A stretch of 64,000 bases of DNA from an uncultured Clostridia bacterium (GTDB lineage: Bacteria > Bacillota > Clostridia > Oscillospirales > Acutalibacteraceae), in the NCBI GenBank assembly GCA_937892115.1, contig CALAUI010000019.1, forward strand, positions 124,001 to 188,000, given 5' to 3'. The position numbers were made by a program, and so were the translations under genes. Below the pieces are notes generated by a model. It searched no databases and had not been told where the DNA came from. It saw only the letters and a list, made by a program, of their open reading frames with translations. This document shows, one piece after another, positions 48,311 to 57,416 of the stretch; the first letter of the stretch is position 1, and every line of letters begins with the position of its first letter.

Positions 48311-49308
48311 GTTCACTCAAAAAGAAAATCCTCATCGGCTGTGCTTCGGTCACGGGAGCGGGTCTCATCCTTCTGCTCGGTCTTTTCATCAAAATCAAAT
48401 TCAATCCCGTTGAACTGAATAACGAAAAGCAAATAATAAAAACCTACGATATTTCAGATGACTATTCGGATATTTATATTGAAACGAAAGATGCAGACGT
48501 AAGATTTGTTGTATCCGAAAACGGTAAGACCTCGGTGACCTGTATCAACGGTACAAAAAAGGATGTCGTCGGTTCATTCAATAAATGTCTCAAGGTCATA
48601 AGCGAAAAGAAGAAAAAAGCAGGTACGGTATTTAATCCCGTGTTTGATTTCAGGAAGGACAACGCCGCGGATATTACCGTTTCTCTTCCCTACAAAAGAT
48701 TAGGCGACGTTGCACTTATCACCGAAAACGGCAGGATAGAAGCCGACGATTTCTTCCTTTCCGATACCGTCAATTCCTCGCTTGTCACAAAAAACGGTGA
48801 AATCATCTACTGCATGAATACAACGGGAAATTGCTTCATTGAAAACGAAAACGGCAACATTACCGTCAGAAGTCTGCAGTGTGATTACGTGGACGTGAAA
48901 AATAAAAGCGGTGAAATATCACTTACCGGCTCCGATATCAAGGGTGCATTGAACATTAAGAACGGAAGCGGTGAATTTAACGCAGAGAACGTTGAATGCG
49001 AAAACCTTACGGCAGAATCCGACAGCGGCGATTTATATCTTAAAAACTTCCTTTCCCGGGTCGCCGTTACCGTTAAAGAAAACAGCGGAAACGTAAAAAT
49101 CAGAAAATCCGATGCAAACGCCTTCATTATTGATTCAAAAAGCGGTGACGTTGACGCTGAATTTGTATCACCGAAGATTTATACGGTTGAGAGCAAATCC
49201 GGCAGCGTAAACATTCCCGAGTCGCTTTCGGGCGGTATGTGTAAGATAAATACGGACTCCGGCGACATAAGAGTCAGAATAGGAAAAGCAAAAAATACAG
49301 ACAATTAA
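48307..49308 (+). CDS. DUF4097-family membrane-anchored beta-helix protein
   Basis: After a signal-anchor helix at about 11-29 (CASVTGAGLILLLGLFIKI) the remaining 300 residues form repeated short beta-strands in the style of DUF4097, for example ISDDYSDIYIETKDADVRFV, then SGEISLTGSDIKGALNI, KSGDVDAEFVSP and KSGSVNIPES. This family makes a right-handed beta-helix-like structure and is often found near membrane stress genes. Function is unknown. It is coupled to the small membrane gene. Confidence 0.85.
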   Translation: MSSLKKKILIGCASVTGAGLILLLGLFIKIKFNPVELNNEKQIIKTYDISDDYSDIYIETKDADVRFVVSENGKTSVTCINGTKKDVVGSFNKCLKVISEKKKKAGTVFNPVFDFRKDNAADITVSLPYKRLGDVALITENGRIEADDFFLSDTVNSSLVTKNGEIIYCMNTTGNCFIENENGNITVRSLQCDYVDVKNKSGEISLTGSDIKGALNIKNGSGEFNAENVECENLTAESDSGDLYLKNFLSRVAVTVKENSGNVKIRKSDANAFIIDSKSGDVDAEFVSPKIYTVESKSGSVNIPESLSGGMCKINTDSGDIRVRIGKAKNTDN

Positions 49309-49380
49309 GGCGAATTGATTATTGAAAATTGCGGCATAATGGGGTATATTATGGCAGAAATTTTTCAGGAGAATAACAAT

Positions 49381-50304
49381 ATGAAATATCTTTCAGAACA
49401 CTTCAAAGAACTCGAAAAACGAGGAAATTACCCCGAAGAAGCAATTAAAGCACTCGAAGAAACGGCATCAAAAATAGACGGAAACAAGAAATTTGCAGCC
49501 GCCTTTGAAAAGCTTCGTCTTCGCTATATGAACTCAAATTCGGAAAGAATGAGCAACAAAAACGTGTTCATTCTGCTTGACAAGCTGGCAAAGAAATATA
49601 AGGTCAATGAATACACCCTTCATCTTGTTTTTCTTATCGTATGCAGCGAGCTGCTCCATAAGAGATATAAGGCAAAGGGAATAAGCGACGAAATTTTCTG
49701 GCGCGGTGTTGACGATTTCAGATGCAAGATGCTTGAATGTATGGCATGCAAGCACGTTCCCGGTACGTTTGTGGAAACCTGGAACTGGGGCTTTATGCAC
49801 ATGAACAGATTTGCTCTGGGCAGATTCCAGTATGAATACGACGACGCGGATTTTGATTTCACCACAAAAGCCGGTGTTCATATCAAAAAGGGTCAGCAGG
49901 TTATCAATTTCCATATTCCCTCATCGGGAATTCCCCTTACTGACGACATAAGACTTGATTCATACAAAAAGGCGTACGAATTCTTTAAGGATCAGCGTAC
50001 TCCCGATGGCTATCTCATTCTCAGATGCGGCTCGTGGCTTCTCTTCCCCGGCCACGAAAAGATGCTCTTCAAGGACTCCAACATTCTCAGATTCTACCGT
50101 GATTTTGAGATTTACAAATGGGAAGAAAGAGACAATTTCGGCGACGACTGGCGTATCTGGAACGCAGACGCTCAGCTTCCCCTTGAACAGAGACCTGCAG
50201 ACACCAAGCTTCGCAAGGCATACAAGGACTGGATGACGGCGGGCAACAAAACGGGTTACGGCTGCGGCGTAATCGTATTTGACGGAGAAAAAATCGTAAG
50301 ATAA
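49381..50304 (+). CDS. GNAT-like acyltransferase-domain protein (DUF5596 type)
   Basis: The start is placed at ATG 49381, 9 bases after CAGGAGA, in preference to the in-frame ATGs at 49315 and 49351. The 307 residues are cytoplasmic. The C-terminal half has the pattern INFHIPSSGIPLTDDIRLDS, followed by LRCGSWLLFPGHEKMLF and SNILRFYRDFEIYKWE, which matches a small family of acyltransferase-like proteins of Clostridia built from a NAT_N and a GNAT_C part. Substrate and activity are not known. Confidence 0.75.
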   Translation: MKYLSEHFKELEKRGNYPEEAIKALEETASKIDGNKKFAAAFEKLRLRYMNSNSERMSNKNVFILLDKLAKKYKVNEYTLHLVFLIVCSELLHKRYKAKGISDEIFWRGVDDFRCKMLECMACKHVPGTFVETWNWGFMHMNRFALGRFQYEYDDADFDFTTKAGVHIKKGQQVINFHIPSSGIPLTDDIRLDSYKKAYEFFKDQRTPDGYLILRCGSWLLFPGHEKMLFKDSNILRFYRDFEIYKWEERDNFGDDWRIWNADAQLPLEQRPADTKLRKAYKDWMTAGNKTGYGCGVIVFDGEKIVR

Positions 50305-50372
50305 AAATACGAAGCACTGTGTGCTTCGTAAACCTTGCTGTAAACGGATAAAAACCGGCAACGTAAAAGCAT

Positions 50373-50401
50373 TTTGACAACGGAAAATTGCCTTTGTCAA
50401 A
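50373..50401 (+). promoter_or_regulatory. Inverted repeat upstream of the XRE gene
   Basis: TTTGACAA (50373-50380) and TTGTCAAA (50394-50401) are 13 bases apart. A second inverted repeat, GTTCC-N5-GGAAC, lies at 50446-50460, nearer the start. Either could be an autoregulatory operator. No good -10 could be placed with certainty. Confidence 0.4.
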
Positions 50402-50499
50402 CAGCTTTGATAGACTTTATTAGGATAATCCCGTATCCTTGAGATGTTCCCGGCCGGAACGAAAAAGCAGTGTATGAAACATTTTGAGGTGACAAGATT

Positions 50500-51144
50500 A
50501 TGGAGATAGGAACAATCATCCGAAACGCAAGAAATGAAGCTGAGCTCTCTCAGGAACAGGCTGCCGAGGCACTTGGTGTAAGCCGACAGACCATTTCGAA
50601 CTGGGAAACGGGAAAATCCTACCCGGATATAATCAGCGTTATTCGGATGAGTGATTTATACTCTGTAAGTCTGGATCACCTTCTCAAGGAGGAATCATCT
50701 ATGAAGCAGACTTACAAAGAGTATTTGGAAGAAAGTACGAATGTAGTAAAAAGCAACGAACATAAATCGAAACTGGTTCTTGTTTTGACTGTGCTTGGAA
50801 TCTGGGCTCTTTCGCTCATCGCGTTTTTACTGGTACACAAAGGCGTTGACAGCAACGGCTATGGGATTGCAGTCACATGGGCTGTCCTACCGGTCACATT
50901 TTTTGTTGCATCTTATACTATTGGAAAACGTGATTGGTTCGGCAAGATAAAATGGCTAGCAGCCCCAATATTCAGCGTTATGTACTCATTGTCCGGCTAT
51001 GCCACATCCATTACCGCCGATAATATGGCAATGAAAAGTGTCATCTGGCCTGATTTTGCTAAGCTGCCAATCGGTCTCGTTATTTCGCTTGCCGGGCTTG
51101 CAATCGGGATAATAATTAAAAACAAGCAAAGCAAAAACAACTGA
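50500..51144 (+). CDS. XRE-family regulator with membrane domain
   Basis: The helix-turn-helix domain is at residues 1-64, with AELSQEQAAEALGVSRQTIS and NWETGKSYPDII in the usual order. A linker leads to four membrane helices between about 90 and 205 (for example KLVLVLTVLGIWALSLIAFL). This XRE-plus-membrane layout is common in Firmicutes and may sense membrane or small-molecule signals. The codon use differs from its neighbours (CTA, GTC and CGA codons are unusually frequent), which may mean recent transfer. It ends at a long-stem terminator. Confidence 0.9.
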   Translation: MEIGTIIRNARNEAELSQEQAAEALGVSRQTISNWETGKSYPDIISVIRMSDLYSVSLDHLLKEESSMKQTYKEYLEESTNVVKSNEHKSKLVLVLTVLGIWALSLIAFLLVHKGVDSNGYGIAVTWAVLPVTFFVASYTIGKRDWFGKIKWLAAPIFSVMYSLSGYATSITADNMAMKSVIWPDFAKLPIGLVISLAGLAIGIIIKNKQSKNN

Positions 51145-51163
51145 TTTGCTATGCAAAAAATAT

Positions 51164-51208
51164 CTGCCCTCCGAAAAAGACGTGCTTTCTTTTTCGGAGG
51201 GCAGTTTT
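51164..51208 (+). terminator. Strong terminator after the XRE gene
   Basis: A 17-bp perfect stem, starting CTGCCCTCCGAAAAAGA (51164-51180), pairs with TCTTTTTCGGAGGGCAG (51188-51204), followed by TTTTG. Confidence 0.88.
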
Positions 51209-51332
51209 GTCGTATATTGTATCAGGCAGGATAAAAGCAGATATTTTCCCGCTTAAAAGGAGCAAGTCCAAAAAGCCCTGTCAAAGGAAAGAGAGCAATA
51301 AAACACTTTCTTACGGGAACTCAACCGATTTT

Positions 51333-52358
51333 TTATACCGTGTATTTACTGCCCTCGGTTTCATTGAAGGAAGCATATTCGCCCGAGAAGATATCGTCCA
51401 TCCATTTCGTATTTTCAAGGTACCAGTCAATGGTGAGGCGGATACCGTCGGCAAATTTCGTTTCGGGAAGCCAACCGAGTTCATTATGGATTTTTGTGGG
51501 GTCAATGGCGTATCTGCGGTCGTGACCTGCTCTGTCCTTAACGTAAGTGATAAGCTCTTCGCTCTTACCCGTTCTTTCAAGAATGGTCTTTACCACTTCA
51601 ATATTCTGCTTTTCGTTGTGACCGCCGATATTGTATACCTCGCCCACCGTTCCGCCGTGGATAATAAGGTCAATGGCTCTGCAATGGTCATCCACATAGA
51701 GCCAGTCGCGTACGTTGAGTCCGTTGCCGTAAACGGGAAGGGATTCGCCCAGCTGCGCCTTTCTTATCATAAGGGGAATCAGCTTCTCGGGGAACTGATA
51801 AGGACCGTAGTTATTTGAGCATCTTGAAACCGTAACGGGAAGACCGTAGGTCCTGTAATAGGCAAGAGCCAGCAAATCTGCGGATGCCTTTGAGGACGAA
51901 TAGGGACTGGAGGTGTGAATAGGTGTTTCCTCGGTAAAGAAAAGGTCGGGACGGTCAAGAGGAAGGTCACCGTAAACCTCATCCGTGGAAACCTGATGAT
52001 ATCTCTTTACGCCGTATTTTCTTGAAGCATCAAGAAGAGCGGCTGTACCCATAATATTGGTTTCAAGGAAAACCGTGGGATTTTCTATGGAGCGGTCAAC
52101 GTGACTTTCGGCGGCGAAGTTAATTACAACGTCAAAATTTTCCTTTGCGAAAAGCCGGTCAACCGTTTCTCTGTCGGAAATACTGCCCTTTACAAATCTG
52201 AAATTCTTATGCTTAAGAGCGTTTTCAAGATTTGCAAGGTTACCCGCATAGGTAAGACAGTCAAGGCACACGTACTCGTAACCGGGGTGTTCCCTGAGCA
52301 TATAATTCACAAAATTCGTACCGATGAAGCCGGCGCCTCCGGTAATCAGGATTTTCAT
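51333..52358 (-). CDS. rfbB: dTDP-glucose 4,6-dehydratase
   Basis: RfbB converts dTDP-glucose to dTDP-4-keto-6-deoxyglucose, a precursor of rhamnose and other deoxysugars. The Rossmann motif GGAGFIGTNF lies near residue 7, and the Y-x3-K catalytic pair in SPYSSSKASADLL near residue 156. The later motif CSNNYGPYQFPEKLIPLMI and the 341-residue length are those of the family. It overlaps the exonuclease gene by 4 bases and lies last in the operon. No rfbA, rfbC or rfbD gene lies beside it. Confidence 0.96.
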   Translation of the reverse strand: MKILITGGAGFIGTNFVNYMLREHPGYEYVCLDCLTYAGNLANLENALKHKNFRFVKGSISDRETVDRLFAKENFDVVINFAAESHVDRSIENPTVFLETNIMGTAALLDASRKYGVKRYHQVSTDEVYGDLPLDRPDLFFTEETPIHTSSPYSSSKASADLLALAYYRTYGLPVTVSRCSNNYGPYQFPEKLIPLMIRKAQLGESLPVYGNGLNVRDWLYVDDHCRAIDLIIHGGTVGEVYNIGGHNEKQNIEVVKTILERTGKSEELITYVKDRAGHDRRYAIDPTKIHNELGWLPETKFADGIRLTIDWYLENTKWMDDIFSGEYASFNETEGSKYTV

Positions 52359-53233
52359 TCGTCATCATCCTCCTCGGAATCTAATTCGGGACTGATAACC
52401 GTTACTATTTTTTTGAAATCCACTCCGTCAAAAAGCTTCTTGAATCTTACCCTTACGCCGTAGGTGGTATTGCATTCGGGGCATATAAACTGCGCTCTGA
52501 AAAACTGACAGCTGAATTTCCAGGGAGATACAAGCTCACACTGTCTGCCGCAGGTGTCACAGTAATGCTCAAGACGTTTCTTGTCAATGAGAGGATTGTC
52601 AATATTCTTCAATACCTTTGCCTTATAGAGAAGACGGGCATAGTATTCGTCGTTGCATACAACCGTTTCTTTTTCAAACGATTTTTTATCGTAGATAAGC
52701 TCAAATATATCCGCAGTCAGCATACTGTCGCCGAGGGCTCTGTGATGAGTATATATTTCCGGGTCAATACCCACCTCCTGGGCGGCGGTAATAAGCCCCG
52801 CCTGCTGGTCGGCACGGCTGTGATTTGCCCTTTTCTGATAATATTTCTGAAGGTCGCAGTAATGAGTGAGGAAGGGAATCTGCGTAATGCCGTTAAGATA
52901 GGAATAATTCTCAATGAGCACTCTGATATCACCGTCACCCCAGGTAAGGATTACGGTATCGTCGGTGTTGCCTATCCATTTTCTGAAATGAGCAAACGCC
53001 TGAGTAAAGGGCATACCCGTTGAAATATCGTCGTTGGTGAGATTGGTCAGCTTCTTGACGCTGCCCCTGAGCTTCCTGCCTATCTGGGAACGGATGATAC
53101 AGGAGAAATCGTCAACCGTATCAAACTGCTCGTCAAGCTTCACTGCGCCGATTTCAATAATCTCATTGATAAATCCCGCTGTCTTTTTGGCATAGGTATT
53201 ATTCCATTCCAGATCCATTATGACATACTGCAT
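52355..53233 (-). CDS. DEDD-type 3'-5' exonuclease with C-terminal zinc ribbon
   Basis: The N-terminal 190 residues are an exonuclease of the DnaQ/ERI1/KapD type. Motif 1 is MDLEWNNTY and motif 2 WGDGDIRVL. Motif 3, HHRALGDSMLTADIF near residue 161, contains the H-x4-D pair of a DEDDh enzyme. The last 70 residues hold a zinc ribbon with CDTCGRQC and CPECNTTYGV. An acidic tail (EDDDE) ends the protein. The role may be RNA or DNA trimming; the neighbourhood gives no clue to the substrate. The gene lies between galT and rfbB. Confidence 0.88.
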   Translation of the reverse strand: MQYVIMDLEWNNTYAKKTAGFINEIIEIGAVKLDEQFDTVDDFSCIIRSQIGRKLRGSVKKLTNLTNDDISTGMPFTQAFAHFRKWIGNTDDTVILTWGDGDIRVLIENYSYLNGITQIPFLTHYCDLQKYYQKRANHSRADQQAGLITAAQEVGIDPEIYTHHRALGDSMLTADIFELIYDKKSFEKETVVCNDEYYARLLYKAKVLKNIDNPLIDKKRLEHYCDTCGRQCELVSPWKFSCQFFRAQFICPECNTTYGVRVRFKKLFDGVDFKKIVTVISPELDSEEDDDE

Positions 53234-53245
53234 AGATTCACGTCC

Positions 53246-54736
53246 TTATTTTACGGATTCAATAAACTTCATGAAGTGTTCTCTGCCAAAGTCATCCCTT
53301 GAGAACACACCGCACTGCTCAAGGATTGCGGCAAATACGATACCGATTTCATCACGGATAATACCGTCAATATTTTCTGCGGTAACCGTATATTTTGCCT
53401 TTATCATATCCGCCCAGTCGGCGTGCTTGGAAATAAGCTCATTCTTTCTTATATCCTCGCCGGAAAGCATTGCCTCTCTGAGCACCTGCATTTCTTTCTT
53501 GAGGCGTGAGGGAAGCACGGCAAGTCCCATGACCTCAATCAGACCGATATTTTCTTTTTTGATGTGATGATATTCGGGATGGGGATGATAATAACCGTCG
53601 GGATATTTCTCGGTGGTGATATTATTGCGCAATACAAGATCAAGCTCATACGTACCGTCAACACATCTTGCAATAGGTGTGATTGCGTTATGGGGAGTAC
53701 CTTCGGTTTCGCTGAAAATGAATACTTCCTCGTCCGTATATTCTCTCCACGCATTGAGAATTTTTTCTGCAAGTCGTGTGATTCTGTCGGTATCGTCGCC
53801 TCTGAGACGGATAACGGACATAGGCCACTTCACGATACCCGCTTCAACGTCCTCAAAATTCTTGAAGAAAACGTATTTTTCAATAGGTGCTTTCGCCATG
53901 GCAAAGGTGTAGTTGCCGCCCTGGAAATGCTCGTGGGAAAGTATTGAACCGCCTACGATGGGGAGATCGGCATTTGAACCGACAAAATAATGAGGGAACA
54001 TTTTGACAAAGTCAAACAGCTTATTGAATGCGGCTCTGTCAATTACCATGGGAGTATGCTTTGAATTGAGAACTATGCAGTGCTCGTTATAGTAAACGTA
54101 AGGCGAATACTGCATAAACCAGTTTTCATTATTTATTTTTACGGGAATGATGCGGTGATTTTCACGGGCAGGATGATTTACTCTGCCGTAATAGCCCTCG
54201 TTTTCGGGACAAAGCTGGCACTTGGGATATCCGCTCTGCTTTGCGTTCCTTGCGGCGGCGATTGCCTTGGGGTCCTTTTCGGGCTTGGAAAGATTGATTG
54301 TGATATCAATATCGCCGTAGGGTGTGGAGGTTACCCATCTCATATCGTTTTTGATTCGGTATTCTCTGATATAATCGGTCTTCCGGCTGAGATTATAGTA
54401 ATACTCCGTCGCCTTTTCGGGGCTTTCCGCATATTTTTTCTTAAACTCACCGATGACCTCAGACGGTCTGGGAGTGAGAGTGCCCATGATTTTTGTATCA
54501 AAAAGGTCCTTATATACAACGGAATCCTCGCAAAGTCCGTTTGATACTCCGTATTCAAGCATTGCGCCGAGGATTTCCTCAAGAGAATATTCCTTTTCGG
54601 GCTTTACATATTCGTAAGAATCAAGGGAAAGAACTCCCAGAATGCTGTTTACGGTATAAATCCTGTCTTCATCGCAGATAAGCTGTTCCTTTACACCGTA
54701 ATCAACAAGAGCGGTTATCGCCTCATATATATTCAT
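53246..54736 (-). CDS. galT: UDP-glucose-hexose-1-phosphate uridylyltransferase (class II)
   Basis: GalT exchanges UMP between UDP-glucose and galactose-1-phosphate in the Leloir pathway. The 496-residue protein is of the class II form common in Firmicutes, with N-terminal helical region and the catalytic motif LSHEHFQGGNYTFAM near residue 275. A preceding block, YNEHCIVLNSKHTPM, is also typical. GCCTCC-type ribosome site lies before the ATG. It is first in the operon with the exonuclease and rfbB. galK and galE are not nearby. Confidence 0.96.
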   Translation of the reverse strand: MNIYEAITALVDYGVKEQLICDEDRIYTVNSILGVLSLDSYEYVKPEKEYSLEEILGAMLEYGVSNGLCEDSVVYKDLFDTKIMGTLTPRPSEVIGEFKKKYAESPEKATEYYYNLSRKTDYIREYRIKNDMRWVTSTPYGDIDITINLSKPEKDPKAIAAARNAKQSGYPKCQLCPENEGYYGRVNHPARENHRIIPVKINNENWFMQYSPYVYYNEHCIVLNSKHTPMVIDRAAFNKLFDFVKMFPHYFVGSNADLPIVGGSILSHEHFQGGNYTFAMAKAPIEKYVFFKNFEDVEAGIVKWPMSVIRLRGDDTDRITRLAEKILNAWREYTDEEVFIFSETEGTPHNAITPIARCVDGTYELDLVLRNNITTEKYPDGYYHPHPEYHHIKKENIGLIEVMGLAVLPSRLKKEMQVLREAMLSGEDIRKNELISKHADWADMIKAKYTVTAENIDGIIRDEIGIVFAAILEQCGVFSRDDFGREHFMKFIESVK

Positions 54737-54784
54737 AATTGCCTCCGTATGTTACAGATTGGACTGATTTGTCATAACGTTTTT

Positions 54785-54813
54785 ATTATATACACAAAAA
54801 ACATAAAAAGCAA
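54785..54813 (-). promoter_or_regulatory. Promoter of galT
   Basis: On the minus strand TTGCTT (complement at 54808-54813) and a perfect TATAAT (complement at 54785-54790) are 17 bases apart. Confidence 0.7.
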
Positions 54814-54849
54814 CAAAAAAAGACGCATCTTCTTATGAAGGTACGTCTT
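54814..54849 (-). terminator. Terminator of the coiled-coil gene
   Basis: On the minus strand AAGACG and CGTCTT arms with an inner CCTTC/GAAGG-like stem around ATAA are followed by TTTTTTT. It ends just before the galT promoter. Confidence 0.82.
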
Positions 54850-54875
54850 TGTCTTTATTTTCGGTATATGCGGAA

Positions 54876-56141
54876 TCAGTCTTTTTTATATCTGGCGAGG
54901 ATTAAGGAATCGGAGCGGGATGCTTTCAGCTCCCAGCCCAGAATACCGAGCTCATTAAGCTTCTGTGCGGTACCTTCGGGAGAAATATCTCTTGTATCAA
55001 GCGCGGTATATTCCCAGTAGCCGTCAACACCGATTGATTTGCGGTAATCGGAAAGCTTGTTGCCGTTTTCATCAATCTGCTGCTGAGTATTATTCTTTTC
55101 CGCCTCAAGCTGTTTTTCAAGTCCGGCACGGATTTCTTCGGCTTTCTGTCTTTCCGCCTGAATGCTTGCAAGAAATTCCTGCTGCTTTGCTTCAAGCTCG
55201 GAAACGATTCTCTGCTTTTCTTCCTCGGTCTTCTGTCTGTCGGCCTCAATAGCAGAAGCAAGCTCTGCTTTGCTTTCTTCAAGCTCACGGGAAAGTCTCT
55301 GTCTCTCTTCCTCTGCCTTCTGTCTTTCGGCTTCAAGCTCGGACTCAACGGCCTGTCTGCTTTCTTCAAGCTCACGGGAAAGTCTCTGCTTCTCTTCCTC
55401 ACTTCTCTGCCTTTCGGCTTCAAGACGGGACTGAAGCTCTCTTCTGTTTTCTTCTGCGTCTTTGTCAAGACGGTCTTTTTCTTCCTGAACTCTCTGTCTG
55501 TCAAAAGCAAGACGGGATTCAAGCTCCCTCTTGTTTTCCTCCATCTGCTGAGCGATTCTCTGTTTTTCTTCTTCCGCTCTTCTCTGAACTGCAGCGTATT
55601 CCTCATCCGCTTCACGCTTTGCTCTTTCGGTTTCGGAATTAAGACGGTCAAGGGCTTCTCTCGCGTTGCGTTTTGCCTCCTCGGAAGCTTCCTCCGCCTT
55701 TCTTCTCTCGTAGGCGATTTCGTCTTCTATACGGCGGCGCTGCTCGTCTGCCTGCTGCTTGACTGCCTCAAGCTGAGAATTATAGCGTCTCTTGTCCTCC
55801 TCAAGCTCGTCGGCGATCCTGCGCTTGTCCTCCTCGACCTTACGCATTTCCTCTTCGCGTTCCTGAGCGGCTCTTTCCTGCTCCTGACGGAATTCGTCCT
55901 CTCTCTCCTGCCTTGCCTCAACCATTCGTTTCTTTTCGTTTTCAATGGCTTCCTCTGCCCGGCGGATTTCCTCCTCGGAGAAATAAAACTTACCGTTTAT
56001 ACGGCAAGTATAGTCTTCTTTTTTAACATTTTTTGTTTCAAAACATTCGGGACAGATGTCGTCAAGACCTTTTGAGTAGCAGTAATGCTTTTCCTCATAG
56101 TTTATGGGTCTGCCGCAAAGTGCACAATTAAACAATACCAT
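54876..56141 (-). CDS. Zinc-finger and long coiled-coil protein with DUF4177-like end
   Basis: The N-terminus has two or three C-x2-C pairs (CALCGRPI, ICPECFETK and a further Cys near residue 46), like a LIM or treble-clef zinc motif. Residues about 58-360 are a continuous, very charged coiled coil with repeating units such as ERQRSEEEKQRLSRELEESR. The last 55 residues, starting VDGYWEYTALDTRDISPEGT and ending GWELKASRSDSLILARYKKD, resemble the DUF4177 domain. Similar zinc-plus-coiled-coil proteins may be cytoplasmic scaffolds. Function is unknown. Confidence 0.83.
   Translation of the reverse strand: MVLFNCALCGRPINYEEKHYCYSKGLDDICPECFETKNVKKEDYTCRINGKFYFSEEEIRRAEEAIENEKKRMVEARQEREDEFRQEQERAAQEREEEMRKVEEDKRRIADELEEDKRRYNSQLEAVKQQADEQRRRIEDEIAYERRKAEEASEEAKRNAREALDRLNSETERAKREADEEYAAVQRRAEEEKQRIAQQMEENKRELESRLAFDRQRVQEEKDRLDKDAEENRRELQSRLEAERQRSEEEKQRLSRELEESRQAVESELEAERQKAEEERQRLSRELEESKAELASAIEADRQKTEEEKQRIVSELEAKQQEFLASIQAERQKAEEIRAGLEKQLEAEKNNTQQQIDENGNKLSDYRKSIGVDGYWEYTALDTRDISPEGTAQKLNELGILGWELKASRSDSLILARYKKD
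55150..55560 (-). repeat. Coding repeats of the coiled coil
   Basis: Imperfect repeats of about 90 bases encode the heptad blocks (ELEAERQKAEEERQRLSREL and kin). Near-identical segments such as TCAAGCTCACGGGAAAGTCT recur at 55279-55298 and 55366-55385, a possible site for unequal recombination. Confidence 0.75.
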
Positions 56142-56251
56142 AATCTCACCCCATTCTGTCGTTTTGCACTATTATAGTATCATACACTAATACGGGGTAT
56201 CAAGTAAAAAAATCATATTTCACAGTTTATTAACAGTAATTTCCAAAAGGG

Positions 56252-56280
56252 TAAAAAGGCGGACGCAAAATGCATCCGCC
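56252..56280 (-). terminator. Terminator of the epimerase gene
   Basis: GGCGGATGCA and TGCGTCCGCC arms with one mismatch around an ATTT loop are followed on the minus strand by TTTTTACCCTTTT. Confidence 0.82.
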
Positions 56281-56288
56281 CGTAAAAA

Positions 56289-57386
56289 TTATTTCTTTAA
56301 TTTCTTTGCGATTACGGCACCGGCAACAGCAGCGCCTGCGGCTGCAGCAAGTGCTTCGGCTGCCTTCTTTGCCTTTTCAATATCAAAGGGAAGAGGATTG
56401 CCGCCGTTTTCCTTAAGCCAGTTGACAGTATCGGTAAGGGATGCTTCTGCGGTCATGGGAGCATAACCGAAATCCTTTGCCGCCTTTTCGTAACTGAAAT
56501 TACAGTTTTCACAAATCTTGTTGATTGAGAAGGGAGTAAGCACCTGAGGAAGCTTGACAAGGTCAAAAATCTTCTCAATAAGAGGACAGAGTGTGAGCAG
56601 AAGCTCCTTGCCCAGAGCAATTTTGGGTGCCTTTCTGCCGTTGATTTTTGCAAGTGTCTTGATGAACTCGTCAACGGTAAGTCTGTCACCACAAAGGAAA
56701 TAGCTTTCGCCGCCCTTGCCGCTTTCGGCAGCGCCTATCATACCCTTTGCAACATCACGTACGTCAACAAAGTTATAGCCGCCGAAATTGAGTGTTACGG
56801 GGAATAATCCCATATTGTAAAGCGTAATCATAGTGCATACGCTGTTTGTACCGTAAATGTCGTTGGGTCCTATGCAGCAGCTGGGATGAACGGAAACCGT
56901 CTTGAGTTCGGGACAGTTTGAGTCATTTACATACTGGGTCGCCATTGCCTTTGACTTACCGTAAGCGCCGATAATGGGCTCGGGATCAAAGGTTGAGGGC
57001 TCTGTCATAAGAGTATCGCCTTCGTCAGCGGGAATACAGTCAACTGATGAAACATAAACAAGAGTCTTTACTCCGCACGCCTTGCATGCCTCAACCATTT
57101 TCTTTGTACCCTCATAGTTTACGTCCCACACAAGCTTATCCTTCGTGCCGGTAATGTCAACAACGCCCGCTACGTGATAAACGGTGTCCGCGCCCTTGCA
57201 GATTTCCATAAGATGGTCCATATCCGTTACGGAACCGTAAATAATCTCGCAGTCGCAGTTATCAAAATCGTGACACTCGGAATGAAGGGAAATACGTACC
57301 TTTTCCCCGCGCTTGTTAAGTTCCTCAACAAGGGTATGACCTACATAACCTTTTGCACCTGTGATTACAGATAATTTTTCGCTCAT
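56289..57386 (-). CDS. NAD-dependent epimerase/dehydratase (dihydroflavonol reductase-like)
   Basis: This extended short-chain dehydrogenase begins SVITGAKGYVGHTLVEELNK, an NAD-binding loop, and has the catalytic Y-x3-K in IGAYGKSKAMATQYV near residue 145. A later block, FGGYNFVDVRDVAKGMIGAA, is typical. The tail ends in an unusual Ala/Lys-rich helix (AEALAAAAGAAVAGAVIAKK). The substrate is unknown; family members reduce steroid, sugar-nucleotide or aldehyde substrates. It lies downstream of the esterase gene by 30 bases, on the same strand. Confidence 0.85.
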   Translation of the reverse strand: MSEKLSVITGAKGYVGHTLVEELNKRGEKVRISLHSECHDFDNCDCEIIYGSVTDMDHLMEICKGADTVYHVAGVVDITGTKDKLVWDVNYEGTKKMVEACKACGVKTLVYVSSVDCIPADEGDTLMTEPSTFDPEPIIGAYGKSKAMATQYVNDSNCPELKTVSVHPSCCIGPNDIYGTNSVCTMITLYNMGLFPVTLNFGGYNFVDVRDVAKGMIGAAESGKGGESYFLCGDRLTVDEFIKTLAKINGRKAPKIALGKELLLTLCPLIEKIFDLVKLPQVLTPFSINKICENCNFSYEKAAKDFGYAPMTAEASLTDTVNWLKENGGNPLPFDIEKAKKAAEALAAAAGAAVAGAVIAKKLKK

Positions 57387-57416
57387 GATATTGCCTCCTG
57401 TATGTAATAATGTTTT

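Noticed and set aside
50305..50335. Hairpin TACGAAGCAC/GTGCTTCGTA after the acyltransferase gene
   Set aside because: No T run follows on the plus strand, so it is not called a terminator. It may still be a processing stem.
54926..55651. 241-codon frame within the coiled-coil gene
   Set aside because: It is an alternative reading of highly repetitive codons. The main frame has the zinc-finger and the DUF4177-like end.
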